Assembly (NCBI RefSeq): GCF_019207085.1
Contig: NZ_JAATOM010000001.1
Location: 62,001-126,000 of the forward strand
Reading direction: 5' to 3'
Source of the DNA: Variovorax sp. dw_308
Lineage (GTDB): Bacteria; Pseudomonadota; Gammaproteobacteria; Burkholderiales; Burkholderiaceae_C
DNA: 64,000 nucleotides
How positions within the stretch are numbered: position 1 is the stretch's first letter; each line of letters begins with the position of its first letter. The notes beneath the pieces are model-generated. The model was not told the DNA's origin, did no database searches, and saw only the letters and a list, made by a program, of their open reading frames with translations. Shown here piece after piece: positions 35,390 through 47,431 of this stretch. The position numbers were made by a program, and so were the translations under genes.

Positions 35390-37783
35390 ATGACCTATTC
35401 GTTGAACACACTCCACTCTTCGTCGGCGGCCGACAGCCAGCCGGTTCGCCTGCGCGCCATGCGCTTCGCGCAAGAAATCAGCCTGATCGCCGGCTTTGCC
35501 GTCCTGCTGTTCTGGTTGCTGTCGATGTTCAGCTACACCTCGTCCGATGCGGCCTGGTCCACATCGGGCACGGGTGGCGACATCAAGAACTGGGGCGGCC
35601 GCTTCGGCGCGTGGCTGGCCGACGGCAGCTATTTCCTTGCGGGCTTCACCATCTGGTGGTGCTTTGCCGCCGGGGTACGCGTCTGGCTTTCGTCGCTGGC
35701 CTCCTGGCTGCGCGGCGGCGAGGCGGGGGCGCCCGATGCACCGCCGCCGGGGCGTTTCAATCGCAGCCGCATCGCCTTCTGGGTGGGCTTGGTGCTCCTG
35801 CTGGCGGCCAGCGCGGTGCTCGAATGGTCGCGCCTGTACTCGCAGGAATTCCGGCTGCCGGGCGGCCACGGCGGTGGCGTGCTGGGCACCGTACTGGGGC
35901 CGTTCTTCGTCAAGTGGGTCGGCTTCACGGGTTCGGCGCTGATCGCGATCGCCGTGCTCGTGATCGGCACGGCGCTCGTGTTCCGCTTCTCGTGGAGCCA
36001 GTTGGCCGAACGCATCGGCGCGAGGGTCTACTCACTCTTTGAATCGCGCCGCGAAAAGCGCGAGATTGCCGAAGACATCGCACTGGGCAAGAAGGCCGTG
36101 CGCGAGCGGCGCGAACTGACGTCCGACGAGCGCGCGCTACAACCCGATGGCGTGGAAGCGCCCGACGAGGAATTGCGGATCGAGCCGAGACCGAAGCGCC
36201 GGGCGGCGTCGCCACCGGTGAAGATCGAGCCGGCCGTAGCCGACGTCCCCAAGAGCGATCGCGTGGCCAAGGAGCGCCAGAAGCCCCTGTTTCGCGAACT
36301 GCCTGACAGCAAGCTGCCGCAGGTCGATCTGCTCGACGCGGCGCTGGTGCGCCAGGAGACTGTCTCGGCCGACACGCTGGAGATGACCTCGCGCATGATC
36401 GAGAAGAAGTTGAAGGACTTTGGCGTGGAGGTGCGCGTCGTGCTGGCCTCGCCGGGGCCGGTGATCACGCGCTACGAAATCGAACCGGCGACGGGCGTAA
36501 AAGGTTCGCAGATCGTCGGGTTGGCGAAGGACCTGGCGCGATCGCTGTCGCTGATCTCGATCCGTGTGGTCGAGACGATTCCGGGCAAGAACTACATGGC
36601 GCTCGAATTGCCGAACGCCAAGCGCCAGTCGATCAAGCTCAGCGAGATCCTGGGCTCACAGATCTACAACGACGGCAAGTCCTTCCTGACCATGGGTCTG
36701 GGCAAGGACATCATCGGCAATCCGGTGGTGGCCGACCTGGCCAAGATGCCGCACGTGCTGGTGGCCGGTACCACCGGTTCGGGCAAGTCGGTGGGTATCA
36801 ACGCGATGATCCTGAGCCTGCTCTACAAGGCTGAGGCGCGCGACGTGCGCCTGCTGATGATCGACCCGAAGATGCTTGAAATGTCGGTCTACGAAGGCAT
36901 TCCGCATCTGCTCGCGCCCGTGGTGACCGACATGCGGCAGGCAGCGCACGGCCTGAACTGGTGCGTGGCCGAGATGGAGCGCCGCTACAAGCTCATGAGC
37001 AAGCTGGGCGTGCGCAATCTTGCAGGCTACAACACCAAGATCGACGAGGCCAAGGCGCGCGAGGAGTTCGTCTACAACCCGTTCAGCCTGACACCCGAAT
37101 CGCCGGAGCCACTGCAGCGCGAGCCGCACATCGTGGTGGTCATCGACGAACTCGCCGACCTGATGATGGTGGTCGGCAAGAAGATCGAGGAGTTGATCGC
37201 CCGCCTGGCGCAGAAGGCGCGTGCGGCCGGCATCCACTTGATCCTGGCGACGCAACGTCCCAGCGTGGACGTGATCACCGGCCTGATCAAGGCCAACATC
37301 CCGACGCGTATCGCGTTCCAGGTGTCGAGCAAGATCGACTCGCGCACCATCCTCGACCAGATGGGTGCCGAGGCCCTGCTGGGCATGGGTGACATGCTTT
37401 ACATGCCGAGTGGTACGGGCTTGCCAATTCGCGTGCATGGTGCGTTCGTGAGCGACGAGGAAGTGCACCGCGTGGTGGCCTACCTGAAGTCGCAGGGTGA
37501 GCCGGACTACATCGATGGCGTGCTGGAAGGCGGAACCGTCGATGGCGAGGACGGTTTCATGGGCGAGGGCGGCGGCGATGCGGAGAAGGACCCGATGTAC
37601 GACCAGGCGGTCGAGGTCGTGCTCAAGAACCGCAAGGCCAGCATTTCGCTGGTGCAGCGCCACCTGAAGATCGGCTACAACCGCGCCGCGCGCCTGGTCG
37701 AGGACATGGAAAAGGCCGGCTTGGTGAGCGCGATGAGCGGCGCCGGCCAGCGCGAGATCCTGGTGCCGGCGCGCGCCGAGTGA
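35390..37783 (+). CDS. ftsK: DNA translocase FtsK
   Basis: FtsK (797 residues) couples chromosome segregation to cell division by pumping DNA at the septum. Four membrane segments lie in the first 210 residues, followed by a short linker (about 215-320). The RecA-like motor has Walker A GTTGSGKS at residues 460-467 and Walker [15 protein letters not shown]. The C-terminal gamma winged helix ([20 protein letters not shown]) that reads KOPS sequences is present. The linker is short compared with E. coli FtsK (1329 residues) and usual for betaproteobacteria. The ATG at 35390 is preferred over a TTG at 35348. Confidence 0.96.
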   Translation: MTYSLNTLHSSSAADSQPVRLRAMRFAQEISLIAGFAVLLFWLLSMFSYTSSDAAWSTSGTGGDIKNWGGRFGAWLADGSYFLAGFTIWWCFAAGVRVWLSSLASWLRGGEAGAPDAPPPGRFNRSRIAFWVGLVLLLAASAVLEWSRLYSQEFRLPGGHGGGVLGTVLGPFFVKWVGFTGSALIAIAVLVIGTALVFRFSWSQLAERIGARVYSLFESRREKREIAEDIALGKKAVRERRELTSDERALQPDGVEAPDEELRIEPRPKRRAASPPVKIEPAVADVPKSDRVAKERQKPLFRELPDSKLPQVDLLDAALVRQETVSADTLEMTSRMIEKKLKDFGVEVRVVLASPGPVITRYEIEPATGVKGSQIVGLAKDLARSLSLISIRVVETIPGKNYMALELPNAKRQSIKLSEILGSQIYNDGKSFLTMGLGKDIIGNPVVADLAKMPHVLVAGTTGSGKSVGINAMILSLLYKAEARDVRLLMIDPKMLEMSVYEGIPHLLAPVVTDMRQAAHGLNWCVAEMERRYKLMSKLGVRNLAGYNTKIDEAKAREEFVYNPFSLTPESPEPLQREPHIVVVIDELADLMMVVGKKIEELIARLAQKARAAGIHLILATQRPSVDVITGLIKANIPTRIAFQVSSKIDSRTILDQMGAEALLGMGDMLYMPSGTGLPIRVHGAFVSDEEVHRVVAYLKSQGEPDYIDGVLEGGTVDGEDGFMGEGGGDAEKDPMYDQAVEVVLKNRKASISLVQRHLKIGYNRAARLVEDMEKAGLVSAMSGAGQREILVPARAE

Positions 37784-37822
37784 TCGCCGATTGATCGCCG
37801 AGTTGGCGAACAGGAAAGTCGA

Positions 37823-38458
37823 ATGAAGAAACAGTTGGCAGTGGCGTTGGGCTGGATGTTGGCGGCAGGCGCCGCGTGGGCCGGCGGCATGGAAAGCCTC
37901 GAAGCGTTCGTGAAGGGCGTGAAGTCCGGCCGCGCCGAGTTCACGCAGACCGTGACTTCACCGTCCAAGGACGGCGCGGCCCCGCGCAGCAAGACCTCGA
38001 CCGGGACTTTCGAATTCCAGCGTCCCGGCAAATTCAAGTTCGATTACCAGAAGCCCTTTGCGCAATTGATCGTGGCCGATGGCAAGACGCTGTGGCTCTA
38101 CGACGCCGACTTGAACCAGGTGACGCAGCGGGCGCAGGCCCAGGCGCTGGGTTCGACACCCGCGGCCGTGATCGCGGCTGCACCGGACCTTCGCGCATTG
38201 CAGGCGGACTTCATGCTCGAAGGCGCGCCTGCACATGACGGGCTTGAATGGGTCAAGGCCACGCCAAAGAACAAGGATGGCCAGTTGCAGAGCGTGATCG
38301 TCGGTTTCGATGGGCAAAGCCTCTCGGCGCTGGAGATCCTTGACAGCTTCGGTCAGCGCTCGGTGCTGAAGTTCAGCAAGGTCGAAGTCAATCCGGCATT
38401 GAGCGCCGACACCTTCAACTTCAAGGTGCCCAAAGGCGCGGACGTGCTGAAGCAGTAG
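37823..38458 (+). CDS. lolA: Outer-membrane lipoprotein carrier protein LolA
   Basis: LolA (211 residues) is a periplasmic chaperone that ferries lipoproteins from LolCDE to LolB. The signal peptide is MKKQLAVALGWMLAAGAAWA. The mature protein has the typical RAEFTQTV, GTFEFQRPGKFKFDYQKPFA and LWLYDADLNQVTQR segments of the open-barrel fold. It follows ftsK by 39 bp and is probably co-transcribed. The several lipoproteins in this window are its expected clients. Confidence 0.95.
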   Translation: MKKQLAVALGWMLAAGAAWAGGMESLEAFVKGVKSGRAEFTQTVTSPSKDGAAPRSKTSTGTFEFQRPGKFKFDYQKPFAQLIVADGKTLWLYDADLNQVTQRAQAQALGSTPAAVIAAAPDLRALQADFMLEGAPAHDGLEWVKATPKNKDGQLQSVIVGFDGQSLSALEILDSFGQRSVLKFSKVEVNPALSADTFNFKVPKGADVLKQ

Positions 38459-38579
38459 TCCGCGCTATCGGTCTCACACGACTTCGCAATCAAACGCACA
38501 ACTGCGCTGGATCGCCTTGCCGTGCTACAGCACTGTCTGCGGCGCTGCGCCTTGTTCTGCGCTTGATCGCGAAGTTGTA

Positions 38580-38822
38580 TCAGCCGCCTTCCTCGCGCGG
38601 CACCTTCTCGAAGTAGCGTTCGCGCACGTAGCGCGAGATGAAGGTGCTGAGGCCGCGACCTCTTCGCGCCAGCGCCTGCATCTGTTCCACTGTGGCGCGA
38701 CCCGTGCTCGCATCCGTGTAGATGTAGACATCGCCATCGGTGAAGCGGACCGCGATCGCACCCGGCGCGCATTCGTACGCGACGACGCCGGAAGTTCCTT
38801 CGAGGTTCTTGTAGCGCGGCAT
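38580..38822 (-). CDS. Conserved-looking small protein of unknown function
   Basis: This encodes 80 residues on the minus strand, MPRYKNLEGTSGVVAYECAP then GAIAVRFTDGDVYIYTDAST, ending in a charged helix-like tail RYVRERYFEKVPREEGG. The beta-strand-rich first half, with GAIAVRFTDGDVYIYTD, resembles small KTSC-type domains. It diverges from rarA by 14 bp between starts. Codon use looks like that of its neighbours, which supports a real gene. I do not assign a function. Confidence 0.65.
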   Translation of the reverse strand: MPRYKNLEGTSGVVAYECAPGAIAVRFTDGDVYIYTDASTGRATVEQMQALARRGRGLSTFISRYVRERYFEKVPREEGG

Positions 38823-38836
38823 CGCAAAATGATCCC

Positions 38837-40150
38837 ATGGCCGTCAATTCCAGAGCCGCTGCTGCGGCATCGCATCAACCTCTCGCCGAGCGCCTGCGCC
38901 CGAAAACCCTGGGCGCGGTGATCGGCCAGCAGCATCTGCTCGGCCCGGGCATGTCGCTGCGCATTGCATTCGAGTCGGGGCAACCGCATTCCTGCATCCT
39001 CTGGGGGCCGCCGGGCACCGGCAAGACCACGATCGCCCGGCTCATGGCCGATGCCTTCGACGCCCAATTCCTCAGCATCAGCGCGGTGCTCGGCGGCGTG
39101 AAGGACATTCGCGAGGCCGTCGAGCGCGCCGTTGCCGCCCGCGACGGACTGGAGCAGCAACGCACCATCGTCTTCGTCGACGAAGTACACCGTTTCAACA
39201 AGAGCCAGCAGGATGCCTTCCTGCCGCATGTGGAGTCGGGGCTGTTCACCTTCATCGGCGCGACGACGGAGAACCCGTCCTTCGAGGTGAATTCGGCGCT
39301 GCTCTCGCGTGCCGCTGTCTACGTGCTGCAGCCGCTCAACGACAACGACCTGAAGCAGATCATTGCGCGGGCGCAGCAGATCAATGCGGTGCCGGGCATC
39401 GACGACACGGCGATCGATCGGCTCGTGGCCTACGCCGACGGTGATGCGCGGCGCCTGCTCAACACGCTCGAAACCCTGGCTGTGGCGGCGTCCGCCGAGA
39501 AGATGGCGCAGATCAGCGATGAATGGCTCTTGCGCGTGCTCGGCGAGCGCATGCGCCGCTATGACAAGGGTGGCGAGCAGTTCTACGACACCATCAGCGC
39601 GCTGCACAAGTCGGTGCGCGGCAGCGACCCGGATGCATCGCTGTACTGGTTCGTGCGCATGCTCGATGGCGGTGCGGATCCGCGCTACATGGCGCGCCGG
39701 CTCGTGCGCATGGCGAGCGAGGACATCGGGCTGGCCGATCCGCGAGCGCTGCGGCTGGCGCTGGATGCCGCCGAGGTCTATGAGCGACTTGGCACGCCGG
39801 AAGGCGAACTGGCGCTGGCCGAATGCGTCATCTATCTCGCGATGGCGCCCAAGTCGAATGCGGTCTACAAGGCCTACAACGCGGTGCGCGCGTTGATCAA
39901 GCAAGACACCACACGGCCGGTGCCCATGCACCTGCGCAATGCGCCGACCAAGCTCATGAAGCAGCTCGACTACGGCAAGGGATACCGCTATGCCCATGAC
40001 GAGGAGGGCGGTTTCGCGGCCGGTGAGCGCTACCTGCCCGAGGGATTGCAAGGCCAGCGTTTCTACGAGCCCGTCGAGCGCGGGCTTGAGATTCGGATTG
40101 GCGAGAAGCTGCGCGAATTGCGCCGTCTCAACGACGGCCAGGCTGATTGA
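38837..40150 (+). CDS. rarA: Replication-associated recombination protein A (AAA+ ATPase)
   Basis: RarA/MgsA (437 residues) is a clamp-loader-like AAA+ ATPase acting at stalled replication forks. Walker A is GPPGTGKT at residues 57-64, Walker B is TIVFVDEVHRFNKSQQD, and sensor 1 is FIGATTENPSFEVNSALLSR. The C-terminal tetramerisation region LIKQDTTRPVPMHLRNAPTK is present. It is the last gene of the ftsK-lolA-rarA stretch. Confidence 0.95.
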   Translation: MAVNSRAAAAASHQPLAERLRPKTLGAVIGQQHLLGPGMSLRIAFESGQPHSCILWGPPGTGKTTIARLMADAFDAQFLSISAVLGGVKDIREAVERAVAARDGLEQQRTIVFVDEVHRFNKSQQDAFLPHVESGLFTFIGATTENPSFEVNSALLSRAAVYVLQPLNDNDLKQIIARAQQINAVPGIDDTAIDRLVAYADGDARRLLNTLETLAVAASAEKMAQISDEWLLRVLGERMRRYDKGGEQFYDTISALHKSVRGSDPDASLYWFVRMLDGGADPRYMARRLVRMASEDIGLADPRALRLALDAAEVYERLGTPEGELALAECVIYLAMAPKSNAVYKAYNAVRALIKQDTTRPVPMHLRNAPTKLMKQLDYGKGYRYAHDEEGGFAAGERYLPEGLQGQRFYEPVERGLEIRIGEKLRELRRLNDGQAD

Positions 40151-40393
40151 AAGCTGACCGGATGGCCGTCTTCCAGCGCCGCGCGCAGATTGCGAAGTAA
40201 ATCCCGACCAAGGTGCAGGGACATCCGCGGGTAAGCGCGCACCGATTCGGGGAATGAGCGTGACTAAAATCCCGCCCACTCCGTCGCCAACTCATTAGGC
40301 TGGCTGACTTTTTGCTAGTCGTGCATGGCACCTGATCGGTGCAGCGCAATACGAGCGGCGCTGACAACAGGCGCTTTAAAAAAGGGATTCTTT

Positions 40394-41323
40394 ATGGAAA
40401 TATTGCTGCAGCAGATCATCAACGGTCTGGTTCTCGGCAGCATGTACGCCTTGATAGCCCTGGGCTATACGATGGTGTACGGCATCATCAACCTCATCAA
40501 TTTCGCCCACGGCGAAGTGCTGATGGTTGGTGCGTTGACGAGTTGGACGATCATTGGCCTGATCCGAGACGCCACGCCCGGAATGCCGGGTTGGCTGATC
40601 TTGCTCATCGCGCTGATCATTGCCTGCGTGGTCGCCGCCACGCTCAACTTCGTGATCGAAAAGGTGGCCTACCGGCCGCTGCGCAACAGCCCCAAGCTGG
40701 CGCCGCTGATCACGGCCATCGGCATGTCGATCCTGCTGCAGACGATCGCGATGATCGTCTGGCGGCCGACCAACAAGGCCTACCCGACCTTGCTGCCGAG
40801 CGACCCGATCATCATCGGCGGCGCCTCGATATCGCCGACGCAGATCATGATCCTGGTGCTCACCGCGATCTCGCTGGCGATCCTGACCTGGCTGGTCAAC
40901 TACACCAAGCTGGGCCGCGCGATGCGCGCCACTGCCGAGAACCCCCGCGTGGCATCGCTGATGGGCATCCGGCCCGACATGGTGATCTCCGCGACCTTCA
41001 TCATCGGCGCCGTGCTGGCTGCGCTCGCCGGCGTGATGTATGCGTCCAACTACGGCATTGCGCAGCATGCCATGGGCTTCGGCCCCGGCCTCAAGGCCTT
41101 CACGGCCGCGGTGTTCGGCGGCATCGGCAACCTCGCCGGTGCGGTGGTGGGCGGCATCCTGCTCGGCCTCATCGAAGCCATCGGCGCCGGCTATCTCGGT
41201 ACCGTCACCGGCGGCGTGCTGGGCAGCCAGCACAGCGACATCTTTGCCTTTGTCATCCTGATCCTGACGCTCACCGTGCGGCCTGCTGGCCTGCTTGGCG
41301 AACGTGTGGCGGACCGCGCATAA
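40394..41323 (+). CDS. livH: Branched-chain amino acid-type ABC transporter permease LivH
   Basis: The 309-residue inner-membrane permease starts MEILLQQIINGLVLGSMYAL and contains IALGYTMVYGIINLINFAHGE, the LivH hallmark. The cytoplasmic coupling segment GRAMRATAENPRVASLMGI contacts the ATPases. The ATG at 40394 follows AAGGG; an upstream extension to 40325 lacks family features. It is the first gene of livHMGF. About 240 bp upstream contains a TGACTAAAAT stretch that may hold the promoter. Confidence 0.93.
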   Translation: MEILLQQIINGLVLGSMYALIALGYTMVYGIINLINFAHGEVLMVGALTSWTIIGLIRDATPGMPGWLILLIALIIACVVAATLNFVIEKVAYRPLRNSPKLAPLITAIGMSILLQTIAMIVWRPTNKAYPTLLPSDPIIIGGASISPTQIMILVLTAISLAILTWLVNYTKLGRAMRATAENPRVASLMGIRPDMVISATFIIGAVLAALAGVMYASNYGIAQHAMGFGPGLKAFTAAVFGGIGNLAGAVVGGILLGLIEAIGAGYLGTVTGGVLGSQHSDIFAFVILILTLTVRPAGLLGERVADRA

Positions 41324-41335
41324 GGAGCCGCCATC

Positions 41336-42529
<1,194 letters not shown>

Positions 42530-42548
42530 GCGGCACGAGAAAACACTT

Positions 42549-43319
42549 ATGACAGACACCATCCTCGATGTCCGCGGCATCTCCAAGCGCTTCGGCGGCC
42601 TGCAGGCGCTTTCGGACGTCGGCATCACCATCAAGCGCGGCCAGGTGTATGGCCTGATCGGGCCGAACGGCGCCGGCAAGACCACCTTCTTCAACGTCAT
42701 CACCGGGCTCTACACGCCCGACAGCGGCACCTTCGAACTGGCCGGCAAGCCCTACCGTCCGACGGCGGTGCACGAGGTTGCCAAGGCTGGCATCGCGCGC
42801 ACGTTCCAGAACATCCGCCTCTTCCAGGACATGACGGCGCTCGAGAACGTCATGGTCGGGCGCCACATCCGCACGCATTCGGGTGTGGTCGGCGCGATCC
42901 TGCGCACGGGTGCGTTCAAGGCCGAGGAGGCCGCGATCAAGAAGCGCGCGCAGGAACTGCTCGACTATGTGGGCGTGGGCAAGTACGCCGACTTCAAGGC
43001 GCGCACGCTGAGCTACGGCGACCAGCGCCGCCTCGAGATTGCGCGCGCGCTGGCCACCGACCCGCAGCTCATCGCGCTGGACGAGCCGGCCGCGGGCATG
43101 AACCAGACCGAGAAGCTGCAGCTGCGCGAATTGATCAGCCGCATCCGCGCCGACAACCGCACGGTGCTGATCATCGAGCACGACGTGAAGCTCGTCATGG
43201 GCCTGTGCGACCGCCTCACGGTGCTCGACTACGGCAAGCAGATTGCAGAAGGCGTACCCGCCGACGTGCAGAAGAATGAAAAGGTGATCGAGGCTTACCT
43301 CGGCACCGGAGGGCATTGA
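42549..43319 (+). CDS. livG: Branched-chain amino acid-type ABC transporter ATPase LivG
   Basis: This is a 256-residue ABC ATPase. Walker A is GPNGAGKTT, the Q-loop reads RTFQNIRLF, the signature is LSYGDQRRLEIARAL and Walker B is LIALDEPAAGMN; the C-terminal DRLTVLDYGKQIAEG segment is LivG-like. It pairs with LivF on the cytoplasmic face of LivHM. Spacing to livF is a single base. Confidence 0.95.
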   Translation: MTDTILDVRGISKRFGGLQALSDVGITIKRGQVYGLIGPNGAGKTTFFNVITGLYTPDSGTFELAGKPYRPTAVHEVAKAGIARTFQNIRLFQDMTALENVMVGRHIRTHSGVVGAILRTGAFKAEEAAIKKRAQELLDYVGVGKYADFKARTLSYGDQRRLEIARALATDPQLIALDEPAAGMNQTEKLQLRELISRIRADNRTVLIIEHDVKLVMGLCDRLTVLDYGKQIAEGVPADVQKNEKVIEAYLGTGGH

Positions 43320-43320
43320 G

Positions 43321-44085
<765 letters not shown>

Positions 44086-44104
44086 AGGCTCGTCACCAGG
44101 TTCT

Positions 44105-44121
44105 GCGGCACTTCGTGCCGC
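44105..44121. terminator. Hairpin between convergent livF and Bug genes
   Basis: GCGGCAC-TTC-GTGCCGC is a perfect 7-bp stem with a 3-base loop, 20 bp after livF and 17 bp beyond the Bug gene's end. There is no U-run. It may act in both directions. Confidence 0.45.
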
Positions 44122-44137
44122 TCCTCACGCCTTCTGG

Positions 44138-45109
44138 TCAGTCGACTTGGGCGCCGGTGGCCTTGACGACCTTTTCGTACTTGCCGAGTTCGCTCTTCAT
44201 GAAAGCGCCGAACTGTTCAGGCGTGGTGGGCACCGGCTCTGCCAGCAGGACTGCGAAACGGGTCTTGGTCTCCGGCGCGTTGAGTGCGGCCACGAAGGCC
44301 TGATTCAGCTTCATGACCACCTCGCGTGGCGTGCCCGCGGGTGCGACCAGGCCCCACCAGGTGTCGATCGAAAATCCCTTGAGCGTGTCGGCCATGGGCG
44401 GCACGTCCGGCAGCGCGGCGTTGCGCTGCACGGTGGTCACGGCAATCGCCTTCAGCTTGCCGGATCGGATGTTCGGCGCGGCGGTGGCGAGGTTGTCGAA
44501 GTTGAAATCCACCTGGCCCGACAGCAGCGCAAGCTGCGCCGGATTGCCGCCGTTGTACGGGATGTGCAGCGCGAAGATGCCGGCTTCCTTCTTGAACATT
44601 TCGCCTGCCAGGTGGCCGGCGCTGCCGTTGCCGCCGCTGCCGTAGTTGAGCTTGCCGGGATTCTTCTTCGCGTAGGCGATCAGCTCGGGCAGGTTGTGGA
44701 TGTTCAGGCGCTCGGCTGTTTGCGCGTTCATCACGAGCACATTGGGCACGCGGACCATCTGCGTGATGGGCGCGAAGTCGGTCGCCGCGTTGAACGGCAT
44801 CTTCTTGTAGAGCCACGGATTGACTGCGTTGGTGGCGGTGGCCGCAATGCCGATCGTCAATCCGTCCGGCGCCGCCTTGGCAACCATGTCGGCCCCGATG
44901 TTGCCGCCCGCGCCCGGCTTGTTGTCGATGATCACCGTGCCCAGCGAATCGTGCACGCGCTCCGCGAGCGCACGCGCCGTGACGTCGATGGGACCACCCG
45001 CCGCGTAAGGGACGATCAGCCGTATCGGCTTCTGCTGCGCCAAGGCGTGCCCGCCGCCGAGCAAAGCGAAGGCGGCAAATGTCGAAAGAAGAATCTGTCT
45101 GGTTTTCAT
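44138..45109 (-). CDS. Bug-family tripartite tricarboxylate transporter substrate-binding protein
   Basis: This encodes a 323-residue periplasmic receptor of the Bug family. MKTRQILLSTFAAFALLGGG is the signal peptide, cleaved after HALA. The mature region reads QKPIRLIVPYAAGGPIDVTA, and the family motif DNKPGAGGNIGADMVAKAAP is present. An upstream extension of 43 residues is rejected because it passes through a dispersed repeat. It is a paralogue of the receptor at 224-1186, but clearly diverged. The ligand is unknown; it converges with the liv operon, whose substrate need not be related. Confidence 0.9.
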   Translation of the reverse strand: MKTRQILLSTFAAFALLGGGHALAQQKPIRLIVPYAAGGPIDVTARALAERVHDSLGTVIIDNKPGAGGNIGADMVAKAAPDGLTIGIAATATNAVNPWLYKKMPFNAATDFAPITQMVRVPNVLVMNAQTAERLNIHNLPELIAYAKKNPGKLNYGSGGNGSAGHLAGEMFKKEAGIFALHIPYNGGNPAQLALLSGQVDFNFDNLATAAPNIRSGKLKAIAVTTVQRNAALPDVPPMADTLKGFSIDTWWGLVAPAGTPREVVMKLNQAFVAALNAPETKTRFAVLLAEPVPTTPEQFGAFMKSELGKYEKVVKATGAQVD

Positions 45110-45129
45110 AAGCGGCGGCAGAAGTGGCG

Positions 45130-45192
45130 AAGAAACCGTAGCGAGCGACCCGAGGTCGCGTCGAGGAGCGGAACCGCACTCACGTACGGTGA
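45130..45192 (+). repeat. Dispersed intergenic repeat, family B, copy 2
   Basis: This copy matches 4139-4203 read in reverse. It sits between a Bug gene start and the reductase gene end. In addition CTCAC-GTACG-GTGAG and the flanking CGACCCGA...TCGGGTCG can pair, so the element could fold into a branched hairpin. Confidence 0.65.
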
Positions 45193-45240
45193 GCACCGCA
45201 GGCGCGAGATCGGGTCGCGCAGTAGGTTTATTCACCACTT

Positions 45241-46305
45241 CTAGGGGAGGGCCTTGTCGGCTTCGGTGGTAAATGCGTCGGCAAAGAACTCTTCCTCAGG
45301 CAAGCCGGCCTCTGCCACATAGTCATGCTTGGCCGAATCCACCACGATGGGTGCGCCGCATGCGTAGACCTGATAGCCCGAGAGATCCTTGATGTCTTCC
45401 AGCACGGCGCGGTGGACGAAGCCGGTGCGGCCGGTCCAGTTGTCCTCGGGCACGGCATTGGACACCACCGGCACATAGCGCAGGTTCGGCAACTCGGCCA
45501 GATGGTCGCGCACCCAGTCGTCCATGTAGAGGTCTTCGGGGCGGCGGCCGCCCCAGTAGAGCGTGGCCGGCCGATCGACGCCCTTGAACTTCATGTGCTC
45601 GAGCAGCGCCTTGATCGGCGCGAAGCCAGTGCCGGAGGCCAGCAGCACGATCGGCTTGGGGGAATCCTCGCGCAGGAAGAAGCTGCCGTAGGGCCCCTCG
45701 ATGCGGAGGATCTCCTTCTCCTTCATGGCGCCGAAGACGTGGTCGGTGAACTTGCCACCGGGCAGGTGGCGGATATGCAGTTCGAGCCCGGTTCCGGGCG
45801 TGGCCAGGGTGTGCGGTGCGTTGGCCATCGAGTAGCTGCGGCGCGCGCCATCGCGCAAGATGAACTCGACGTACTGCCCCGCATGGAACTGAAGCGGCTC
45901 GCCGGCCGGCAACTGAAGTCGCAGCAGCACCACGTCGTGCGATTTCTTCTGCAGGGCCAAGACGCGGGCCGGCATCTTGCGGATCGGATGCGCGCCGGCC
46001 TCGGTGACCTGGCGGGACTCCAGCACGACGTCGGTCTTCGCGTGGGCGCGGCAGGTCAGGATGTAGCCCTTGAGCTCTTCCTCGGCGCTCAGAGCCTTGC
46101 TCTGGTGCGCGTCGAGGGTGACCTCGCCCGAAAGCTTCTTGCATTTGCACGAGCCACAGGCGCCGTCCTTGCAGCCATAAGGCAAGCCCACGCCGAGGCG
46201 TATCGCGGCCGAAAGGATCGTTTCGTCGCTGTGTGCCGTGAAGTGGCGACCGCTGGGCTCGACGGTGATGTGAAAGCCCGCCTCGTGCGGGGCTGCGCTC
46301 GTCAT
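45241..46305 (-). CDS. 2Fe-2S ferredoxin-type oxidoreductase (CDP-6-deoxy-3,4-glucoseen reductase-like)
   Basis: The 354-residue soluble electron-transfer protein has an N-terminal plant-type ferredoxin domain with ligands Cys45, Cys50, Cys53 and Cys85 (GCKDGACGSCKC ... LTCRAH). This is followed by a ferredoxin-NADP reductase part with the FAD motif RRSYSMANAP and the NAD(P) motif LLASGTGFAPIKALLEH. This layout is found in AscD-like reductases and in aromatic monooxygenase reductases. No sugar-nucleotide genes are nearby, so the physiological partner is unknown. The start MTSAAPHE at 46305 is the family start. It diverges from the next gene with 35 bp between starts. Confidence 0.85.
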   Translation of the reverse strand: MTSAAPHEAGFHITVEPSGRHFTAHSDETILSAAIRLGVGLPYGCKDGACGSCKCKKLSGEVTLDAHQSKALSAEEELKGYILTCRAHAKTDVVLESRQVTEAGAHPIRKMPARVLALQKKSHDVVLLRLQLPAGEPLQFHAGQYVEFILRDGARRSYSMANAPHTLATPGTGLELHIRHLPGGKFTDHVFGAMKEKEILRIEGPYGSFFLREDSPKPIVLLASGTGFAPIKALLEHMKFKGVDRPATLYWGGRRPEDLYMDDWVRDHLAELPNLRYVPVVSNAVPEDNWTGRTGFVHRAVLEDIKDLSGYQVYACGAPIVVDSAKHDYVAEAGLPEEEFFADAFTTEADKALP

Positions 46306-46340
46306 TGGGTATTCTCGGAATCGCGAAAAGGAACCGGATT

Positions 46341-47276
46341 TTGCCCTCAAACCAGAGCCCCCTCGGCGCGCTGCCAGCGCGCTTCCGCCGCGAACGTGTC
46401 TTGATCGTCGGTTGCGGCGATGTCGGATTGCGCGCCGCGCGTGAAATGAGAGGACGTTTGCAGGTGATGGCGCTGACTTCCTCGCCTGCCAGGTTGCAGC
46501 TGTTGCGCGATGCCGGCGTGAGGCCGATCACGGGCGACCTCGACGCGCCTGACACGCTGCGACGCCTGGCGGGCATCGCTACGCGCGTGCTGCATCTCGC
46601 GCCACCCGTGCGGGAAGGCGCGCCCTGGTGGCGCGATGCGCGTACCACCGCGCTCGTGCGTGCACTGGCGGTGCGCTCCTTGCCCGCGGCGCTGGTCTAC
46701 GGTTCGACCAGCGGTGTCTATGGCGATTGCGGCGGCGCGCGCGTGACCGAGGCGCGGGCGGTGAGGCCCGGGACCCCGCGTGCGCACCGTCGCGTCGATG
46801 CCGAACGCGCCGTGCGCTGGTTCGGACGCCTGGGTCCCGCTGTGCGCGTGCTGCGCATTCCCGGCATCTATGCGCCCGACCGTGAAGGCGGCACGCCGCG
46901 CGAACGACTGAAGAAGGGCACGCCGGTGTTGCGGCGCGAGGACGATGTCTTCACGAACCATGTTCACGCCGACGATCTCGCGCGGGCCTGTGTCGCGGCG
47001 CTGTGGCGCGGCGGTCCGCAGCGTGTCTTCCATGTGAGCGACGACAGCGACATCCGGATGGGCGATTACGTCGACCTGGCGGCCGACCTCTACGGCATGG
47101 CGCGCCCGCCGCGGATTTCGCGCGACGACGCGCAGAAGCAGTTGCCGGGGCAATTGCTGAGTTTCATGGGCGAATCGCGGCGGCTGGACAACACGCGCAT
47201 GAAGCGCGAACTGCGCGTGCGACTGCGCTATCCGACAGTGGAAAGCGGGTTGCGAAGCGGGGGAGCGTCTGGATGA
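46341..47276 (+). CDS. NAD(P)-binding extended-SDR family protein
   Basis: This is a 311-residue Rossmann-fold protein related to NAD-dependent epimerases/dehydratases (YeeZ-like). The nucleotide-binding motif is VLIVGCGDVGLRAAREM, and YGSTSGVYGD holds the region of the catalytic serine. The canonical Tyr-x-x-x-Lys is weak: the following stretch reads HRRVDAERAV. The likely start is a TTG at 46341, 8 bp after AAGGAA; the frame also extends to a TTG at 46305, directly back to back with the reductase start. The reaction and substrate are unknown. Confidence 0.8.
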   Translation: MPSNQSPLGALPARFRRERVLIVGCGDVGLRAAREMRGRLQVMALTSSPARLQLLRDAGVRPITGDLDAPDTLRRLAGIATRVLHLAPPVREGAPWWRDARTTALVRALAVRSLPAALVYGSTSGVYGDCGGARVTEARAVRPGTPRAHRRVDAERAVRWFGRLGPAVRVLRIPGIYAPDREGGTPRERLKKGTPVLRREDDVFTNHVHADDLARACVAALWRGGPQRVFHVSDDSDIRMGDYVDLAADLYGMARPPRISRDDAQKQLPGQLLSFMGESRRLDNTRMKRELRVRLRYPTVESGLRSGGASG

Positions 47277-47303
47277 GTTGCCAGCGGACCGCTTGGGATC
47301 GGC

Positions 47304-47388
47304 TGGTGCCCGGGGCCGGAATCGAACCGGCACACCTTTCGGTGGGGGATTTTGAGTCCCCTGCGTCTACCAATTTCACCACCCGGGC
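47304..47388 (-). tRNA. tRNA-Leu (anticodon CAA)
   Basis: Read on the minus strand this is an 85-nt tRNA with acceptor pairing GCCCGGG/CCCGGGC, discriminator A and an encoded CCA end. The anticodon arm is GGGGA-CTCAAAA-TCCCC, giving anticodon CAA, and the T-arm contains GGTTCGATTCC. A long variable arm fits a class II leucine tRNA. It lies between the SDR-like gene and cysM. Confidence 0.96.
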
Positions 47389-47431
47389 ATCGGGAGAAGT
47401 GCAGCCCGAAATTATGGCACAGTGACTCCCC